A DNA stretch of 64,000 nt from Treponema sp. (GTDB lineage: Bacteria > Spirochaetota > Spirochaetia > Treponematales > Treponemataceae): assembly GCA_017940005.1 (NCBI GenBank), contig JAGAZO010000003.1, positions 1 to 64,000 on the forward strand. The letters are read 5' to 3'. Below are positions 28,333 through 37,354 of this stretch, piece by piece. Under the pieces are notes generated by a model. The model was not told where the DNA came from, searched no databases, and saw nothing but the letters and a program-made list of their open reading frames with translations. The position numbers and the translations under genes are program-made. The number at the start of each line of letters is the position of its first letter. Within the stretch, counting starts at the first letter, position 1.

Positions 28333-28923
28333 ATGAAACGAATTTTACCGCTGCTCTGCATTTTTTTACTGTGCACGGCAAGCGTTTTTGCGCAGGATGA
28401 ATCAGAAAGCGATGAATATGATGACGGTGCGGCTGCATATGCTTTGAACGGAAAGGGCGATCAATATATACAGATTTCGCTCATGCCAAGCTTTCCACTC
28501 AACTTTAAAGGGCACATGTATGTGGGCGGAGCTGCGCAACTTGGTTACCGATATTTTCTCGCACGCTGGTTCGCGCTTGGTGGAGATATCACTGTCGGCT
28601 ATCACCCAACGCTTGGAAGCAATGTATTCAATTTTTGGCCTATAACGTTGTGCGCTACGTTTCAGCCGACAATTTGGAAATTTGAGTTTCCAATTACATT
28701 AGCGGCAGGAATAGCGTTTGAGACATATCAAAGCAGAAGATACTTTCCAGGATTTGTGCTCAAACCTGAAATAGGTGCATTTTTCCGCGCGTTTGAAAGT
28801 TGGTCATTCGGTGTTGGTTGTGATTTTTTGTGGATGCCGCAGTGGTATTCAGGAGAAAATAAAAAATACAATTTTAATGGCTTATTCATAACAGCATCGC
28901 TTTCCGCGCGATACCATTTTTAG
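28333..28923 (+). CDS. exported protein, probable small outer-membrane beta-barrel
   Basis: The 196-residue protein has a signal peptide (MKRILPLLCIFLLCTASVFAQ) and an acidic linker, then alternating strands rich in aromatic residues (YIQISLMPSFPLNF, MYVGGAAQLGYRYFLARWFALGGDI, SWSFGVGCDFLWMPQWY) ending in LSARYHF. This resembles eight-stranded outer-membrane barrels with a terminal Phe. No specific family is recognised. The start follows GAGGA at 28323-28327, and the promoter is good. The downstream lipoprotein gene begins 10 bases after the stop. Confidence 0.75.
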   Translation: MKRILPLLCIFLLCTASVFAQDESESDEYDDGAAAYALNGKGDQYIQISLMPSFPLNFKGHMYVGGAAQLGYRYFLARWFALGGDITVGYHPTLGSNVFNFWPITLCATFQPTIWKFEFPITLAAGIAFETYQSRRYFPGFVLKPEIGAFFRAFESWSFGVGCDFLWMPQWYSGENKKYNFNGLFITASLSARYHF

Positions 28924-28933
28924 GACGATGAGC

Positions 28934-30052
28934 ATGAAAATCAAAATTAATAAATTAACACTGTGTTCTGTATTTTTTATCTCTTCAATTTTATGGACAG
29001 GGTGTTACAATGTAATCTTTGCAAAGATTGTGAACGAAGTAAAGCTTGAAGATGCAACTATAAGCGGTCGCATTAATTCCATCATACGATATACCTATGG
29101 AGACGAAGAATGTATCTTTGTTCAAAATGGAATAATTTATTATAAAAAAGCAGCTGAAAATTCACATACTGCATGGAATGAATGCATGAATGGTATTGAG
29201 TCTGTTTCATATAAATATTACGGTAACGGTTTTACCGGGACATATATCAGCAAGCTTGCCGCAGATAAAAATACTCTTTATGCAATTGGTATAAAGCTTG
29301 GAGAAAATAAAGACAAAGGAGAAAATATTGCGAGTGAGTATTGGCTCTATTATTTTGACACAACATCTTCTGTTTGGAAAGAAGTGCAAAATGTTACAAG
29401 CTCGACAGGTACCACGACAATTTTTTCTACAAATACGGTAGATAGCAATAACCGTCGTGCATATATACGCATGAATGGCAAAGTTTATGATCTTGAAGGC
29501 GCTGCTTCCAGTACATTCAAAACAGTTGCAGACTCGCTTTCTGAAATTCCCAATACAAAAGCAACAACAAGTTCTGCTGTCTATTTTAAAAGTCAGGTGT
29601 ATTTTTTTGATACGGTATGTTCTGGCACGAATGAAACAGCTTCTACACCTGCTACGCACATCTATTATGCAGATGAAAGCAAATTGCAATGGTCAGATAA
29701 TGCTTCCACATATATAGAAGCTGTGTCTTGTTCTAGTGCGATTATTTCTATGGCGGTTACAAGTGATGCGATTATTCTTGGTACAGAAAGGAATGGACTT
29801 GCCAAAGTGGTAAATACTTCTGGCGTGCCGGGAAGTGCCACAGTAGAATTTGAAACAAACGCTTCTGCCGCACTTGAATCGCCATATGAGATACTTGCAA
29901 TGTTATGCGTTGATTCTGATCAGCCAGAAAAAAAGGCGACAATCTATGCATCAGCAGATTTTCGCGGCACGCCTTCATCTTCAAAAGGCAGTTATAATGA
30001 TGTAGGCTTGTGGTCGTATTATGAATCACGCGGCAACTGGAACAGAGAGTAG
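28934..30052 (+). CDS. predicted lipoprotein of unknown function
   Basis: The 372-residue protein has a signal peptide with lipobox LWTGC (residues ~19-23). The rest is rich in S, T, Y and short beta strands and contains recurring patterns such as DSNNRRAYIRMNGKVYDLEG and HIYYADESKLQWSDN, compatible with a beta-propeller; this is only an impression. The start at 28934 is preferred to 28928 because it leaves room behind AGGAC. The gene is AT-rich compared with its surroundings. It is probably co-transcribed with the beta-barrel gene upstream, so both may act together at the cell surface. Confidence 0.7.
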   Translation: MKIKINKLTLCSVFFISSILWTGCYNVIFAKIVNEVKLEDATISGRINSIIRYTYGDEECIFVQNGIIYYKKAAENSHTAWNECMNGIESVSYKYYGNGFTGTYISKLAADKNTLYAIGIKLGENKDKGENIASEYWLYYFDTTSSVWKEVQNVTSSTGTTTIFSTNTVDSNNRRAYIRMNGKVYDLEGAASSTFKTVADSLSEIPNTKATTSSAVYFKSQVYFFDTVCSGTNETASTPATHIYYADESKLQWSDNASTYIEAVSCSSAIISMAVTSDAIILGTERNGLAKVVNTSGVPGSATVEFETNASAALESPYEILAMLCVDSDQPEKKATIYASADFRGTPSSSKGSYNDVGLWSYYESRGNWNRE

Positions 30053-30135
30053 CGCAAAATGTTAAGATACAGTTTTTGCCGCACCTGCTGACGCGTAGCT
30101 GTTGTTGCCTGCGTTTTCCATGTGAGCGTTCGCTC

Positions 30136-30164
30136 TTGTGAGTTTGCTGTGCGCAGAGTATACT
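30136..30164 (+). promoter_or_regulatory. rarA promoter, predicted leaderless
   Basis: TTGTGA (30136-30141), a 17-bp spacer and TATACT (30159-30164), then 6 nt and the ATG at 30171. No ribosome site is present. Confidence 0.7.
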
Positions 30165-30170
30165 ATACAC

Positions 30171-32891
30171 ATGACTGAAACTGATGACATGCTCTTTAAA
30201 GCAGCACATTTACTCCGTGAGCCACTTGCTGCTCGCATGAGGCCGCGCACGCTCGACGAATACATTGGGCAAGACCACATTGTCGGCAAAGGCAGGTTAC
30301 TTCGCCGTGCGATTGCCGCTGACCAGCTTTCATCAGTCATCTTTTACGGACCGCCAGGAAGCGGCAAAACAACGCTTGCGCGCGTCATTGCAAATCACAC
30401 AAAGAGCAACTTTATCACGCTCAACGCGGTGCTCACAGGCGTTGCAGACATCAGGAGTGCAATCAAGCAGGCGGAAGAGTATTTCAATCTGTACAGCCGC
30501 CGCACGATTTTGTTTGTGGATGAAGTGCATCGCTGGAACCGCGCACAGCAGGACGCGCTTTTGCCGTGGGTTGAAAACGGCACAATCATTTTAATAGGCG
30601 CTACGACAGAAAATCCATTTTTTGAAGTGAACAAAGCGCTCGTGAGCAGGAGCCGCGTGTTTCAGCTGAAAGCGCTCACAAATGACGATTTACAAAAAGC
30701 TGCCGAACAAGCGCTTTCCGATACCGAGCGCGGCTATGGTCACTGGAATGTAACGTTTGAAAAAGGCGCGCTTGAGCATCTTGTGGAAACGGCAAACGGA
30801 GACGCGCGGAGCTTACTCAATGCGCTTGAGCTTGCTGTTGAAACAACGCCTGAAAAATGGGACCCCGGCGCAGAGCCGCCCGTGCCCGCATGGGGTACCA
30901 CGATTTACATAAGCGCGGAAACAGCGGAAGAATCGATTCAAAAAAAAGTGGTGCTGTATGACCGCGACGGCGACTACCACTACGACATCATAAGCGCGTT
31001 CATAAAAAGTTTGCGCGGTCGCGATGCCGATGCTGCCATGTACTGGCTCGCGCGTATGATTGCGGCAGGAGAAGACGCACATTTTATTTTCCGCAGAATG
31101 CTCATCTCTGCGTGCGAAGATACGGGGCTTGCCGACCCGCATGCAATCACTGTTGTTGCAAGCTGCGCAGCGGCGTTTGACAGAGTAGGCATGCCTGAAG
31201 GCCGTTATTTCCTTGCACACGCGGCGCTATATTTGGCAACGGCTCCCAAGTCGAACAGCTCGATGGCGTTTTTTGATGCGCTTGCGTCTGTCGAAAAAGA
31301 AGATGCGGAGGTGCCCAATCACTTGCGCGATCCGAGCCGCGATGCAGAAGGTTTTGGACACGGCGAAGGCTACCTGTATCCGCACGCGTATCGCGACCAC
31401 TGGGTGGCGCAGCAGTATCTTCCTGACGCGCTCGTAGGCAGCGTGTTTTACACGCCGAGCACGCAAGGCTACGAAAAATCAATCAGAGATGACGTGCTCT
31501 CGCGTCGCGAGCTGCAAATAGCGGCATTGCTCGAGCGCGAGCAAATGGCAGGCACAACAGATACTGATGTGGGCAATGTGCGCGTAGCAAACACTCATGC
31601 GGGCGGCAGCGCAGAAAATGCTGCAAACGCTGTTGCAAACGAAAGACGCGCAGGAGACGCGACAAGCGACGGCACAACAAGCGATGATTTAACGAGCAAC
31701 GCAGTGAATAAAGGCATGGCAGCTTCAGGAGCATACGGTGCACATGACAGCGATTTGGCAAACAGTGCGACAGCTTCTGGCGCACGCAGTTCAGCGCAAC
31801 TGCGCGATGTGCTCGGCGAATGGTGGGGACACGCGCAGTTTACAGGCAGCAAAAAAGGCGAACAGCTTACGTTTAGCCCAAAAGACAGCTCGAAAGAAAC
31901 GGCTCTTACCCGCGCGGACAAATCGTGGCAGGCGCGCATAGATTCAAACCGCGCCCATGTGCTGCTTACGCTCCGTGACACGCTCATTGAGCTTGCTGAG
32001 CTTGTGCGCCATCACCGCTCGCTCGTGTGGAACGCGGACGACGGGCTTTTGCTGTGGGAAGTGATGCGACGCACTCCTGAAGGCGTTACCTGCGGCGTGT
32101 GCAGAACGCAGGAAGGCAAAGACATACTCGAACAGTATTGCCGTACGCTCGGAGATTTGGACAAGCCGCTTTTGCAAGTTTGTCAAGAAGCATCGCCTGC
32201 TGTGCTTTTGACAAGCGAAATTTTTTCAAACATACTTTTAAAATTTGCATACGACGGAGCAGCGTTTGACAGATTGTTTTTTCACAATCCATTTACTTCG
32301 CGCGAGTCTATACACGCACTTGCGTCCGCGCTCGATTCAGTTATGCATAAAAAAACAACGCGCGGCTTTGCATTCACCGATGACGAAGCGGCAACAGAAA
32401 ACGCCAGCCAGTCGTCCTCATCTGCAATCGCTCAAAGCGCATTCGCAGACGAGTGGCGCATAGTGGCCGCGCAGCGCATCCCTTCGAGCGGGCAGCACAT
32501 AAGCAGCATTGTCAAAAAGCATATATTGACAGGAGCTGCAATCAAACCATACGAAGAACTTTTGTGCAAAATGGACGATGCTGAAACAGCGTTTTTTGGC
32601 GACAAGACAAATCCGCTTTTCAACTGGGATATGGACACTATTTGTGACGAGTTCCAAAAAAGCGGATTTTCCGTGCAAGCCTCTTCGCAGCGTCTTGTAG
32701 AAAAACGGCGCATAACGCAAGGGGAACTTGCAAAGTGGTTTGACACACAAAGCTCTGCATACGGCTCAAAGATGGCAGAAGCGCTCGGTTCAAAAGAGCT
32801 TGAAAAAATCGTGCGTCTTTTAGAGAGCGCATGCGCTAATACAATCTTCGACTGGGAAAGCGAAGTCGCATTTTTTGTGATAACCGCGTAA
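30171..32891 (+). CDS. rarA: RarA/MgsA-type AAA+ ATPase with long C-terminal extension
   Basis: The N-terminal ~420 residues are a RarA (MgsA) replication-fork ATPase: RPRTLDEYIGQDHIVG, Walker A GPPGSGKTT at residues 60-68, Walker B ILFVDEVHRWN, sensor GATTENPFFEVN, and the C-terminal RarA part with DYHYDIISAFIKSLRGRD and HLRDPSRDAEGFGHGEGYLYPH. The protein is 906 residues, about twice the usual length. Residues ~450-560 are low-complexity A/S/N/D/T, and the remaining ~350 residues are a domain I do not recognise. Family knowledge: RarA acts at stalled forks with SSB and RecA. The message is predicted leaderless. Confidence 0.9.
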   Translation: MTETDDMLFKAAHLLREPLAARMRPRTLDEYIGQDHIVGKGRLLRRAIAADQLSSVIFYGPPGSGKTTLARVIANHTKSNFITLNAVLTGVADIRSAIKQAEEYFNLYSRRTILFVDEVHRWNRAQQDALLPWVENGTIILIGATTENPFFEVNKALVSRSRVFQLKALTNDDLQKAAEQALSDTERGYGHWNVTFEKGALEHLVETANGDARSLLNALELAVETTPEKWDPGAEPPVPAWGTTIYISAETAEESIQKKVVLYDRDGDYHYDIISAFIKSLRGRDADAAMYWLARMIAAGEDAHFIFRRMLISACEDTGLADPHAITVVASCAAAFDRVGMPEGRYFLAHAALYLATAPKSNSSMAFFDALASVEKEDAEVPNHLRDPSRDAEGFGHGEGYLYPHAYRDHWVAQQYLPDALVGSVFYTPSTQGYEKSIRDDVLSRRELQIAALLEREQMAGTTDTDVGNVRVANTHAGGSAENAANAVANERRAGDATSDGTTSDDLTSNAVNKGMAASGAYGAHDSDLANSATASGARSSAQLRDVLGEWWGHAQFTGSKKGEQLTFSPKDSSKETALTRADKSWQARIDSNRAHVLLTLRDTLIELAELVRHHRSLVWNADDGLLLWEVMRRTPEGVTCGVCRTQEGKDILEQYCRTLGDLDKPLLQVCQEASPAVLLTSEIFSNILLKFAYDGAAFDRLFFHNPFTSRESIHALASALDSVMHKKTTRGFAFTDDEAATENASQSSSSAIAQSAFADEWRIVAAQRIPSSGQHISSIVKKHILTGAAIKPYEELLCKMDDAETAFFGDKTNPLFNWDMDTICDEFQKSGFSVQASSQRLVEKRRITQGELAKWFDTQSSAYGSKMAEALGSKELEKIVRLLESACANTIFDWESEVAFFVITA

Positions 32892-32941
32892 TGAAGCATT
32901 GACGCAATAACACGCAGGATGTCTGCACCGCGACAGACAAT

Positions 32942-34294
32942 TTAAGCGTCTCGAAGCGGTTTTATCTTTGTGCGATACACTTTTGCCATAAATATGCATG
33001 ACAGCAAAACTGACACAATTTCAGCAACAGGAAACGCCCACCACACATTGTTTACGTTACCAGTAAACGATAAGAAGTATGCGACAGGAAGCAGCACAAG
33101 CAATTGTCGTGCGAACGAAATAATCATACTGTATGTGGCGGAGCTGAACGCTTGAAAAACTGATGTGAGCGAAATAGCGATTGCTGCTCCGATAAAACTC
33201 GTGGCGATTATGCGCATTGCAGGTACGCCTATTGCAAGCATGTTGTCAGACGCCTTGAAGAGGCGCAAAAACTGCACGGGAAAGCACTCAAATAAAAATG
33301 TGCCGAACAGCATAATGGACGAAGCGAGCATCACTCCGCCCCTGATTGTTTTCATAATTCGCTTTTTGTTTTCTGCTCCGTAATTGTACGCGATAATCGG
33401 GACAATGCCGTTGTTCAGACCAAACACAGGCATGAATATAAAGCTGTTGAGCTTGAAATACACGCCATATACAGCAATCGCTGTTGTTGAAAATCGCCCG
33501 AGAATACGATTTATGAAAAATGTTGTAACGGAGCCGACAGAACCGAGCAAAATTGATGGAACACCCACACGGTAAATCTGCTTGATGATTATTCCGTCAG
33601 GCTTGAAACGCCTGAATTTGAGCTGTATATCTTTGTTGATTTTTATGTTGAACATAAACGATACAATCATGCTTACCCATTGCCCCATGACTGTGGCGAC
33701 AGCAGCTCCTGTTATGCCCATGCGTGGAAACGGTCCTAAACCAAAAATGAGCAACGGGTCAAAGATGATATTTGTAATCGCGCCTGAGATTTGCGAGTAC
33801 ATTGAAAATACGGTGCGCCCTGTTCCCTGCAAAAGACGGTCGAGCATGATTGCAGTGAACATGCCGAACGAACCGAACACACACACATTGAGGTACTGCA
33901 TTCCAAAATCGATAATCTCTTGATTGTCAGTTTGTCCTGCAAGGTACGGGCGGATTATGAAAAATCCCAAAAGAAAAAATGCTGCAAAACTGCATAGCGC
34001 AAGGAACAGCCCATTGCTCGCTGCTTTATTAACTTCCTCTTGATTTTTTTGACCGAGCCGCATTGAAAGCAGCGCGTTCACGCCCACAGCAGTTCCTACA
34101 CCAACTGAAATCATAATGTTTTGAATAGGGAATGCGAGCGATACAGCGGTAAGCGCATTCTCATGTATGCGCGCAACAAAAATCGAATCGACAACATTGT
34201 AGAGCGCCTGTACAAACATGGAGAACATTATGGGAAGCGACATGTTGAGTATAAGGCGCATGACGGGCATTGTGCCCATTTTGTTTTCTTGCAT
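32942..34294 (-). CDS. MATE-family efflux transporter (second copy)
   Basis: The 450-residue membrane protein begins with the MATE signature LILNMSLPIMFSMFVQALYNVVDSIFVA and has twelve hydrophobic segments with an internal duplication (GVPSILLGSVGSVTTFFINRIL). It is a different subtype from the one at 10298. The ATG at 34294 is selected rather than the in-frame 34330 because TTGACA and TACACT at ideal spacing end 7 nt before it, whereas 34330 would lie inside the promoter. The message is therefore probably leaderless. Confidence 0.9.
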   Translation of the reverse strand: MQENKMGTMPVMRLILNMSLPIMFSMFVQALYNVVDSIFVARIHENALTAVSLAFPIQNIMISVGVGTAVGVNALLSMRLGQKNQEEVNKAASNGLFLALCSFAAFFLLGFFIIRPYLAGQTDNQEIIDFGMQYLNVCVFGSFGMFTAIMLDRLLQGTGRTVFSMYSQISGAITNIIFDPLLIFGLGPFPRMGITGAAVATVMGQWVSMIVSFMFNIKINKDIQLKFRRFKPDGIIIKQIYRVGVPSILLGSVGSVTTFFINRILGRFSTTAIAVYGVYFKLNSFIFMPVFGLNNGIVPIIAYNYGAENKKRIMKTIRGGVMLASSIMLFGTFLFECFPVQFLRLFKASDNMLAIGVPAMRIIATSFIGAAIAISLTSVFQAFSSATYSMIISFARQLLVLLPVAYFLSFTGNVNNVWWAFPVAEIVSVLLSCIFMAKVYRTKIKPLRDA

Positions 34295-34301
34295 TTGAAC
34301 G

Positions 34302-34330
34302 AGTGTATAGAAAATAAAATAATTTGTCAA
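34302..34330 (-). promoter_or_regulatory. promoter of second MATE gene, leaderless
   Basis: Minus-strand TTGACA (34330-34325, perfect), a 17-bp spacer and TACACT (34307-34302), exactly 7 nt before the ATG at 34294. No ribosome site is present. Confidence 0.8.
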
Positions 34331-34474
34331 ATATATGATAGTTTATTTGGCAACAAGTATTTTTGTACACACGATAGATAGAAAAAAGGTGCAATCATCA
34401 ATCTTGCCGCAGAGCAGCGAAGGCGATGTTCTTTAGAGGGGTTGGCGATGTCATCTCAATTATGTGCTGTCACC

Positions 34475-35386
34475 TTAAAACCGCACGCGCGCAATAAAGC
34501 CTGCGGGAGAAGCGGCAAGCGATACTTTGTCATTCGATTTTTTATTGCTCGATTTTCCAACGCCTATTCTATGCAGCAGCGGCACGCCTATTCCAATGAC
34601 AGTGCCTATTGCAGCGCCAACGAGCACATCTGAGAAAAAGTGATTGCCGCTGCATATGCGTAGCACTGCAATAGAAACTGCGAGCGAATATGAGCCAAGC
34701 GCAACAGGAATGTTCCACAGCGAACCGGGAAAATACGTCGCAAACACGAACGTCGTAAAGCCTGCCGCAGCGAACGCCATAGTCGTGTGCCCTGACGGAA
34801 ACGAATTGTTCCAGTCGCCTGAGTCTACGCGCTTTTGCGGATAGTTGTCAAAGTACATATACGGGCGCGGGCGGAACACGAGTGATTTTGTCAACGCTTT
34901 TGCAACATGCGCAAGGAGCATCGTCTCTGCATACATGGTGAATATCGTAATCCACTCGTGCTTTTCTGTGGCAAACAGCGCGAGCGGAAATGCAGTTGCC
35001 GCGCCCACAAAAACGCTTGCCGTTATGTCGAGTGAACGCGAATACTGTTTCATAGCCCATCTGTCAAACGAATTCACTTCGTCGCGATTGTATGGTACGC
35101 CGCTGAATGTTCTGCCGCTCTTAATATTGTTAAGATTTAAATCGACGACAAAACCTGCGATGCCGCTTCCCAATAAAACAATATCTGTTATAGGATTGAG
35201 CTTAAAGTATTCGCCTGAACCGACAAAATAGGGAAGCATCTTGCTGCGCGGCAGTTCCGCACGCTCTATCGATGCATTATCGTGCAATGCTCGAAGCGGA
35301 AAGTCGAGCGCAACGGCAGGTTCGCTCGCCATGCATGAAAACAAAAAAATTGCAAATGGAAACAGAACGCGTTTAAAATGCATCAT
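34475..35386 (-). CDS. PAP2-family phosphatase, membrane-associated
   Basis: The 303-residue protein has an N-terminal signal or anchor (FKRVLFPFAIFLFSCMA; the Cys could serve as a lipid site). The PAP2 active-site motifs are present: KSLVFRPRP (C1), PSGHTTMAF (C2) and the late RICSGNHFFSDVLVGAAIG (C3), with the catalytic histidines of C2 and C3. Such enzymes dephosphorylate lipid phosphates such as undecaprenyl pyrophosphate or phosphatidate. Its ATG lies 7 nt after a TATACT box, and its promoter overlaps that of the divergent EamA gene region. Confidence 0.9.
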   Translation of the reverse strand: MMHFKRVLFPFAIFLFSCMASEPAVALDFPLRALHDNASIERAELPRSKMLPYFVGSGEYFKLNPITDIVLLGSGIAGFVVDLNLNNIKSGRTFSGVPYNRDEVNSFDRWAMKQYSRSLDITASVFVGAATAFPLALFATEKHEWITIFTMYAETMLLAHVAKALTKSLVFRPRPYMYFDNYPQKRVDSGDWNNSFPSGHTTMAFAAAGFTTFVFATYFPGSLWNIPVALGSYSLAVSIAVLRICSGNHFFSDVLVGAAIGTVIGIGVPLLHRIGVGKSSNKKSNDKVSLAASPAGFIARVRF

Positions 35387-35393
35387 GAAAAAA

Positions 35394-35422
35394 AGTATAA
35401 GGCAAGAATGCGTTTGTGTCCA
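35394..35422 (-). promoter_or_regulatory. promoter of PAP2 gene, leaderless
   Basis: Minus-strand TGGACA (35422-35417), a 17-bp spacer and TATACT (35399-35394), exactly 7 nt before the ATG at 35386. Confidence 0.75.
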
Positions 35423-35431
35423 GTAATGTCA

Positions 35432-35460
35432 TTGAGCATATTTTTATTTCTCTTTACAAT
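35432..35460 (+). promoter_or_regulatory. promoter of EamA gene, predicting a GTG start
   Basis: TTGAGC (35432-35437), a 17-bp spacer and TACAAT (35455-35460). Seven nt further on lies an in-frame GTG at 35468, the same geometry as the other leaderless genes here. Confidence 0.6.
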
Positions 35461-35467
35461 AAATGAT

Positions 35468-36361
35468 GTGTTGCACACAGAAACAGAGAAAAGCGTAACA
35501 AAAGGAATATATTATTTAATCCTCTCTTCATTATGCTTTGCATTGATGGGAGTATGTGTCAGAAAAGCAGGCGATGTGCCGTTTATTCAAAAAACGTTTT
35601 TTAGAAACAGCATTGCGTTTATCATCGCATTCATCATTTTGATAAAAGAATACCGCGACAATAGAGCAGTCATCTCGTTGCCACGCGGCGCATTCACGTA
35701 TCTGTTGCTTCGGGCGTTGACTGGCACAATCGGTTTATTTGGCAACTTTTACGCGCTCGATAAAATAAATATTGCAGACGCGGCAATCCTCAACAAGATG
35801 GCGCCATTTTTTACGATTATTTTCAGCAAGTTTTTGCTCGGCGAAAAAATTGCCGCTATTCCGTTTGCGGCAATCTGCGGTGCGCTTTGTGGGGCATTGT
35901 TCATCATAAAGCCGTCGTTTAACTTTTCGGCAATGGTACCGTCGCTCATTGGTTTTGCGGGCGGCATAGGAGCAGGCTTTGCATACACATGCGTAAGAAA
36001 GCTCGGCACCATGCGTGTATCATCTTCGGTAATCGTTGCATTTTTCTCTGCATTCTCGTCGCTGCTTGCGCTGCCGTTTTTGATTTTCTCGTATTGTCCT
36101 ATGGCAGCATTCCAACTGCTTTCGCTGCTTGCAGCAGGCGTTGCTGCTGCGGGCGGTCAGTTTTTTGTGACAATGGCGTACAGACTTGCACCCGCATCGA
36201 AAATTGGCATCTTCGACTACTCGCAGATTTTGTTTTCGTCGCTTTTGGGATATATTGCATTTGCCCAAGTGCCAGACGCAATGAGCTTTTGCGGATACGT
36301 CATCATCATTGCAATGGCAATCGTTGTATTTTTGTACAACAAAAAGCACGCAGAAATATAG
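35468..36361 (+). CDS. EamA/DMT-family transporter
   Basis: The ~297-residue membrane protein has ten hydrophobic helices in two EamA repeats, each with the drug/metabolite transporter wording (GIYYLILSSLCFALMGVCVRKAG ... FFTIIFSKFLLGEKI; second: GFAGGIGAGFAYTCVRKLG). Substrates in this family range from amino acids to nucleotides sugars and cannot be predicted here. Start choice: the frame opens at 35378, but the promoter spacing points to a leaderless GTG at 35468, which also gives the usual EamA N-terminus; ATG 35426 would add an extra hydrophobic stretch and lies between the promoter elements of this gene. Confidence 0.8.
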   Translation: MLHTETEKSVTKGIYYLILSSLCFALMGVCVRKAGDVPFIQKTFFRNSIAFIIAFIILIKEYRDNRAVISLPRGAFTYLLLRALTGTIGLFGNFYALDKINIADAAILNKMAPFFTIIFSKFLLGEKIAAIPFAAICGALCGALFIIKPSFNFSAMVPSLIGFAGGIGAGFAYTCVRKLGTMRVSSSVIVAFFSAFSSLLALPFLIFSYCPMAAFQLLSLLAAGVAAAGGQFFVTMAYRLAPASKIGIFDYSQILFSSLLGYIAFAQVPDAMSFCGYVIIIAMAIVVFLYNKKHAEI

Positions 36362-36370
36362 CGCGCCTTC

Positions 36371-37354
36371 TTATTCTTCTACTTGCTTTTTAAACCACGC
36401 GTGGAGCGCATCGGTGCGCCGTTTGAAAGAATCAGCTAAATCGACTTTTACAAAGACAACAGTAACAGTTGTCTTGTGCCCCGTAACGATTGCGGCGGAG
36501 GAAACGAGCACGCCTTCCTGCACGGGATAGAGCGAAATGCACATGCGCATCTCTTCTTTTTTGAGGCACGTTACGCCGTGATACTTCATGGGCGTGCAGT
36601 TGGTGATTTCAACAAAAATCTCATTTGCGGAATTCGTGTATGTATGGCGGTACGTATTTTCGCCAAATGATGTGTCTTCTTGAAACACATAGCGCACTTC
36701 TGTTTTTGGAACAGCAGCTGCCGTTATGTCTGCAAGCACCTGCGCATTTTTGCTTTCGCTCGCAATATAGTGCGACTGCGTAAAAAGCTCTTTTGGCTTG
36801 TAGCCCGCCCGCCGTGAAATATACGTAATGCCCTTTTGCGTAGAGATGCGGCCGAGCGCATTGTAAAGCGCAAGCATGCGTTCGCGTGCGCTCATATGAT
36901 TCCATGAATCAGGATACGGCACAAGCGTAACGGAGGCAAGCGCAAAACCGTTTTTGCCGGTAGGAGCGGCTCGCAACGTTTCTGCAATTGCGCTGCCGAC
37001 AGGAACATATGCAGTTAAATCTGCACCGCCGCTGTTGTCGTTGGAAACTAGCTCGCCATTGACAATTTTCTGCATGTCGTCCTCGCGTGCGCCGAGCACC
37101 TCGCGCAACTGCATAAGCACGCTGCTTGCAGCAAGCTGCGAACCAGTGCGTTCCGCGCTCAATTGCACAATGCTGTCGCTTGCTGTTGCCGCATCGTGTG
37201 CTGGCATTGTGCTCTGTGCAGCTGCCGCATCGTGCGCCGCATCCAGTGCCATCGCATCAGGTACATTTGCCATTGCACCATCTGCCGCCGCGCTTTGACA
37301 AAAAAACACTGATGCCGCCAGCACGACCATCGTAGTTGCAATAAACGTTTTCAT
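36371..37354 (-). CDS. exported protein of unknown function, coupled to argG
   Basis: The 327-residue protein has a signal peptide (ATTMVVLAASVFFCQSAAA). Residues ~25-65 are an A/D/H/S-rich low-complexity linker. The remaining part includes MSARERMLALYNALGRISTQKGITYISRRAGYKPKELF and a beta-rich end; I do not recognise a family. Its ATG overlaps the argG stop as ATGA, so it is translated from the argG message. There is no obvious metabolic link between an exported protein and arginine synthesis, so the coupling may be only transcriptional economy. Confidence 0.7.
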   Translation of the reverse strand: MKTFIATTMVVLAASVFFCQSAAADGAMANVPDAMALDAAHDAAAAQSTMPAHDAATASDSIVQLSAERTGSQLAASSVLMQLREVLGAREDDMQKIVNGELVSNDNSGGADLTAYVPVGSAIAETLRAAPTGKNGFALASVTLVPYPDSWNHMSARERMLALYNALGRISTQKGITYISRRAGYKPKELFTQSHYIASESKNAQVLADITAAAVPKTEVRYVFQEDTSFGENTYRHTYTNSANEIFVEITNCTPMKYHGVTCLKKEEMRMCISLYPVQEGVLVSSAAIVTGHKTTVTVVFVKVDLADSFKRRTDALHAWFKKQVEE

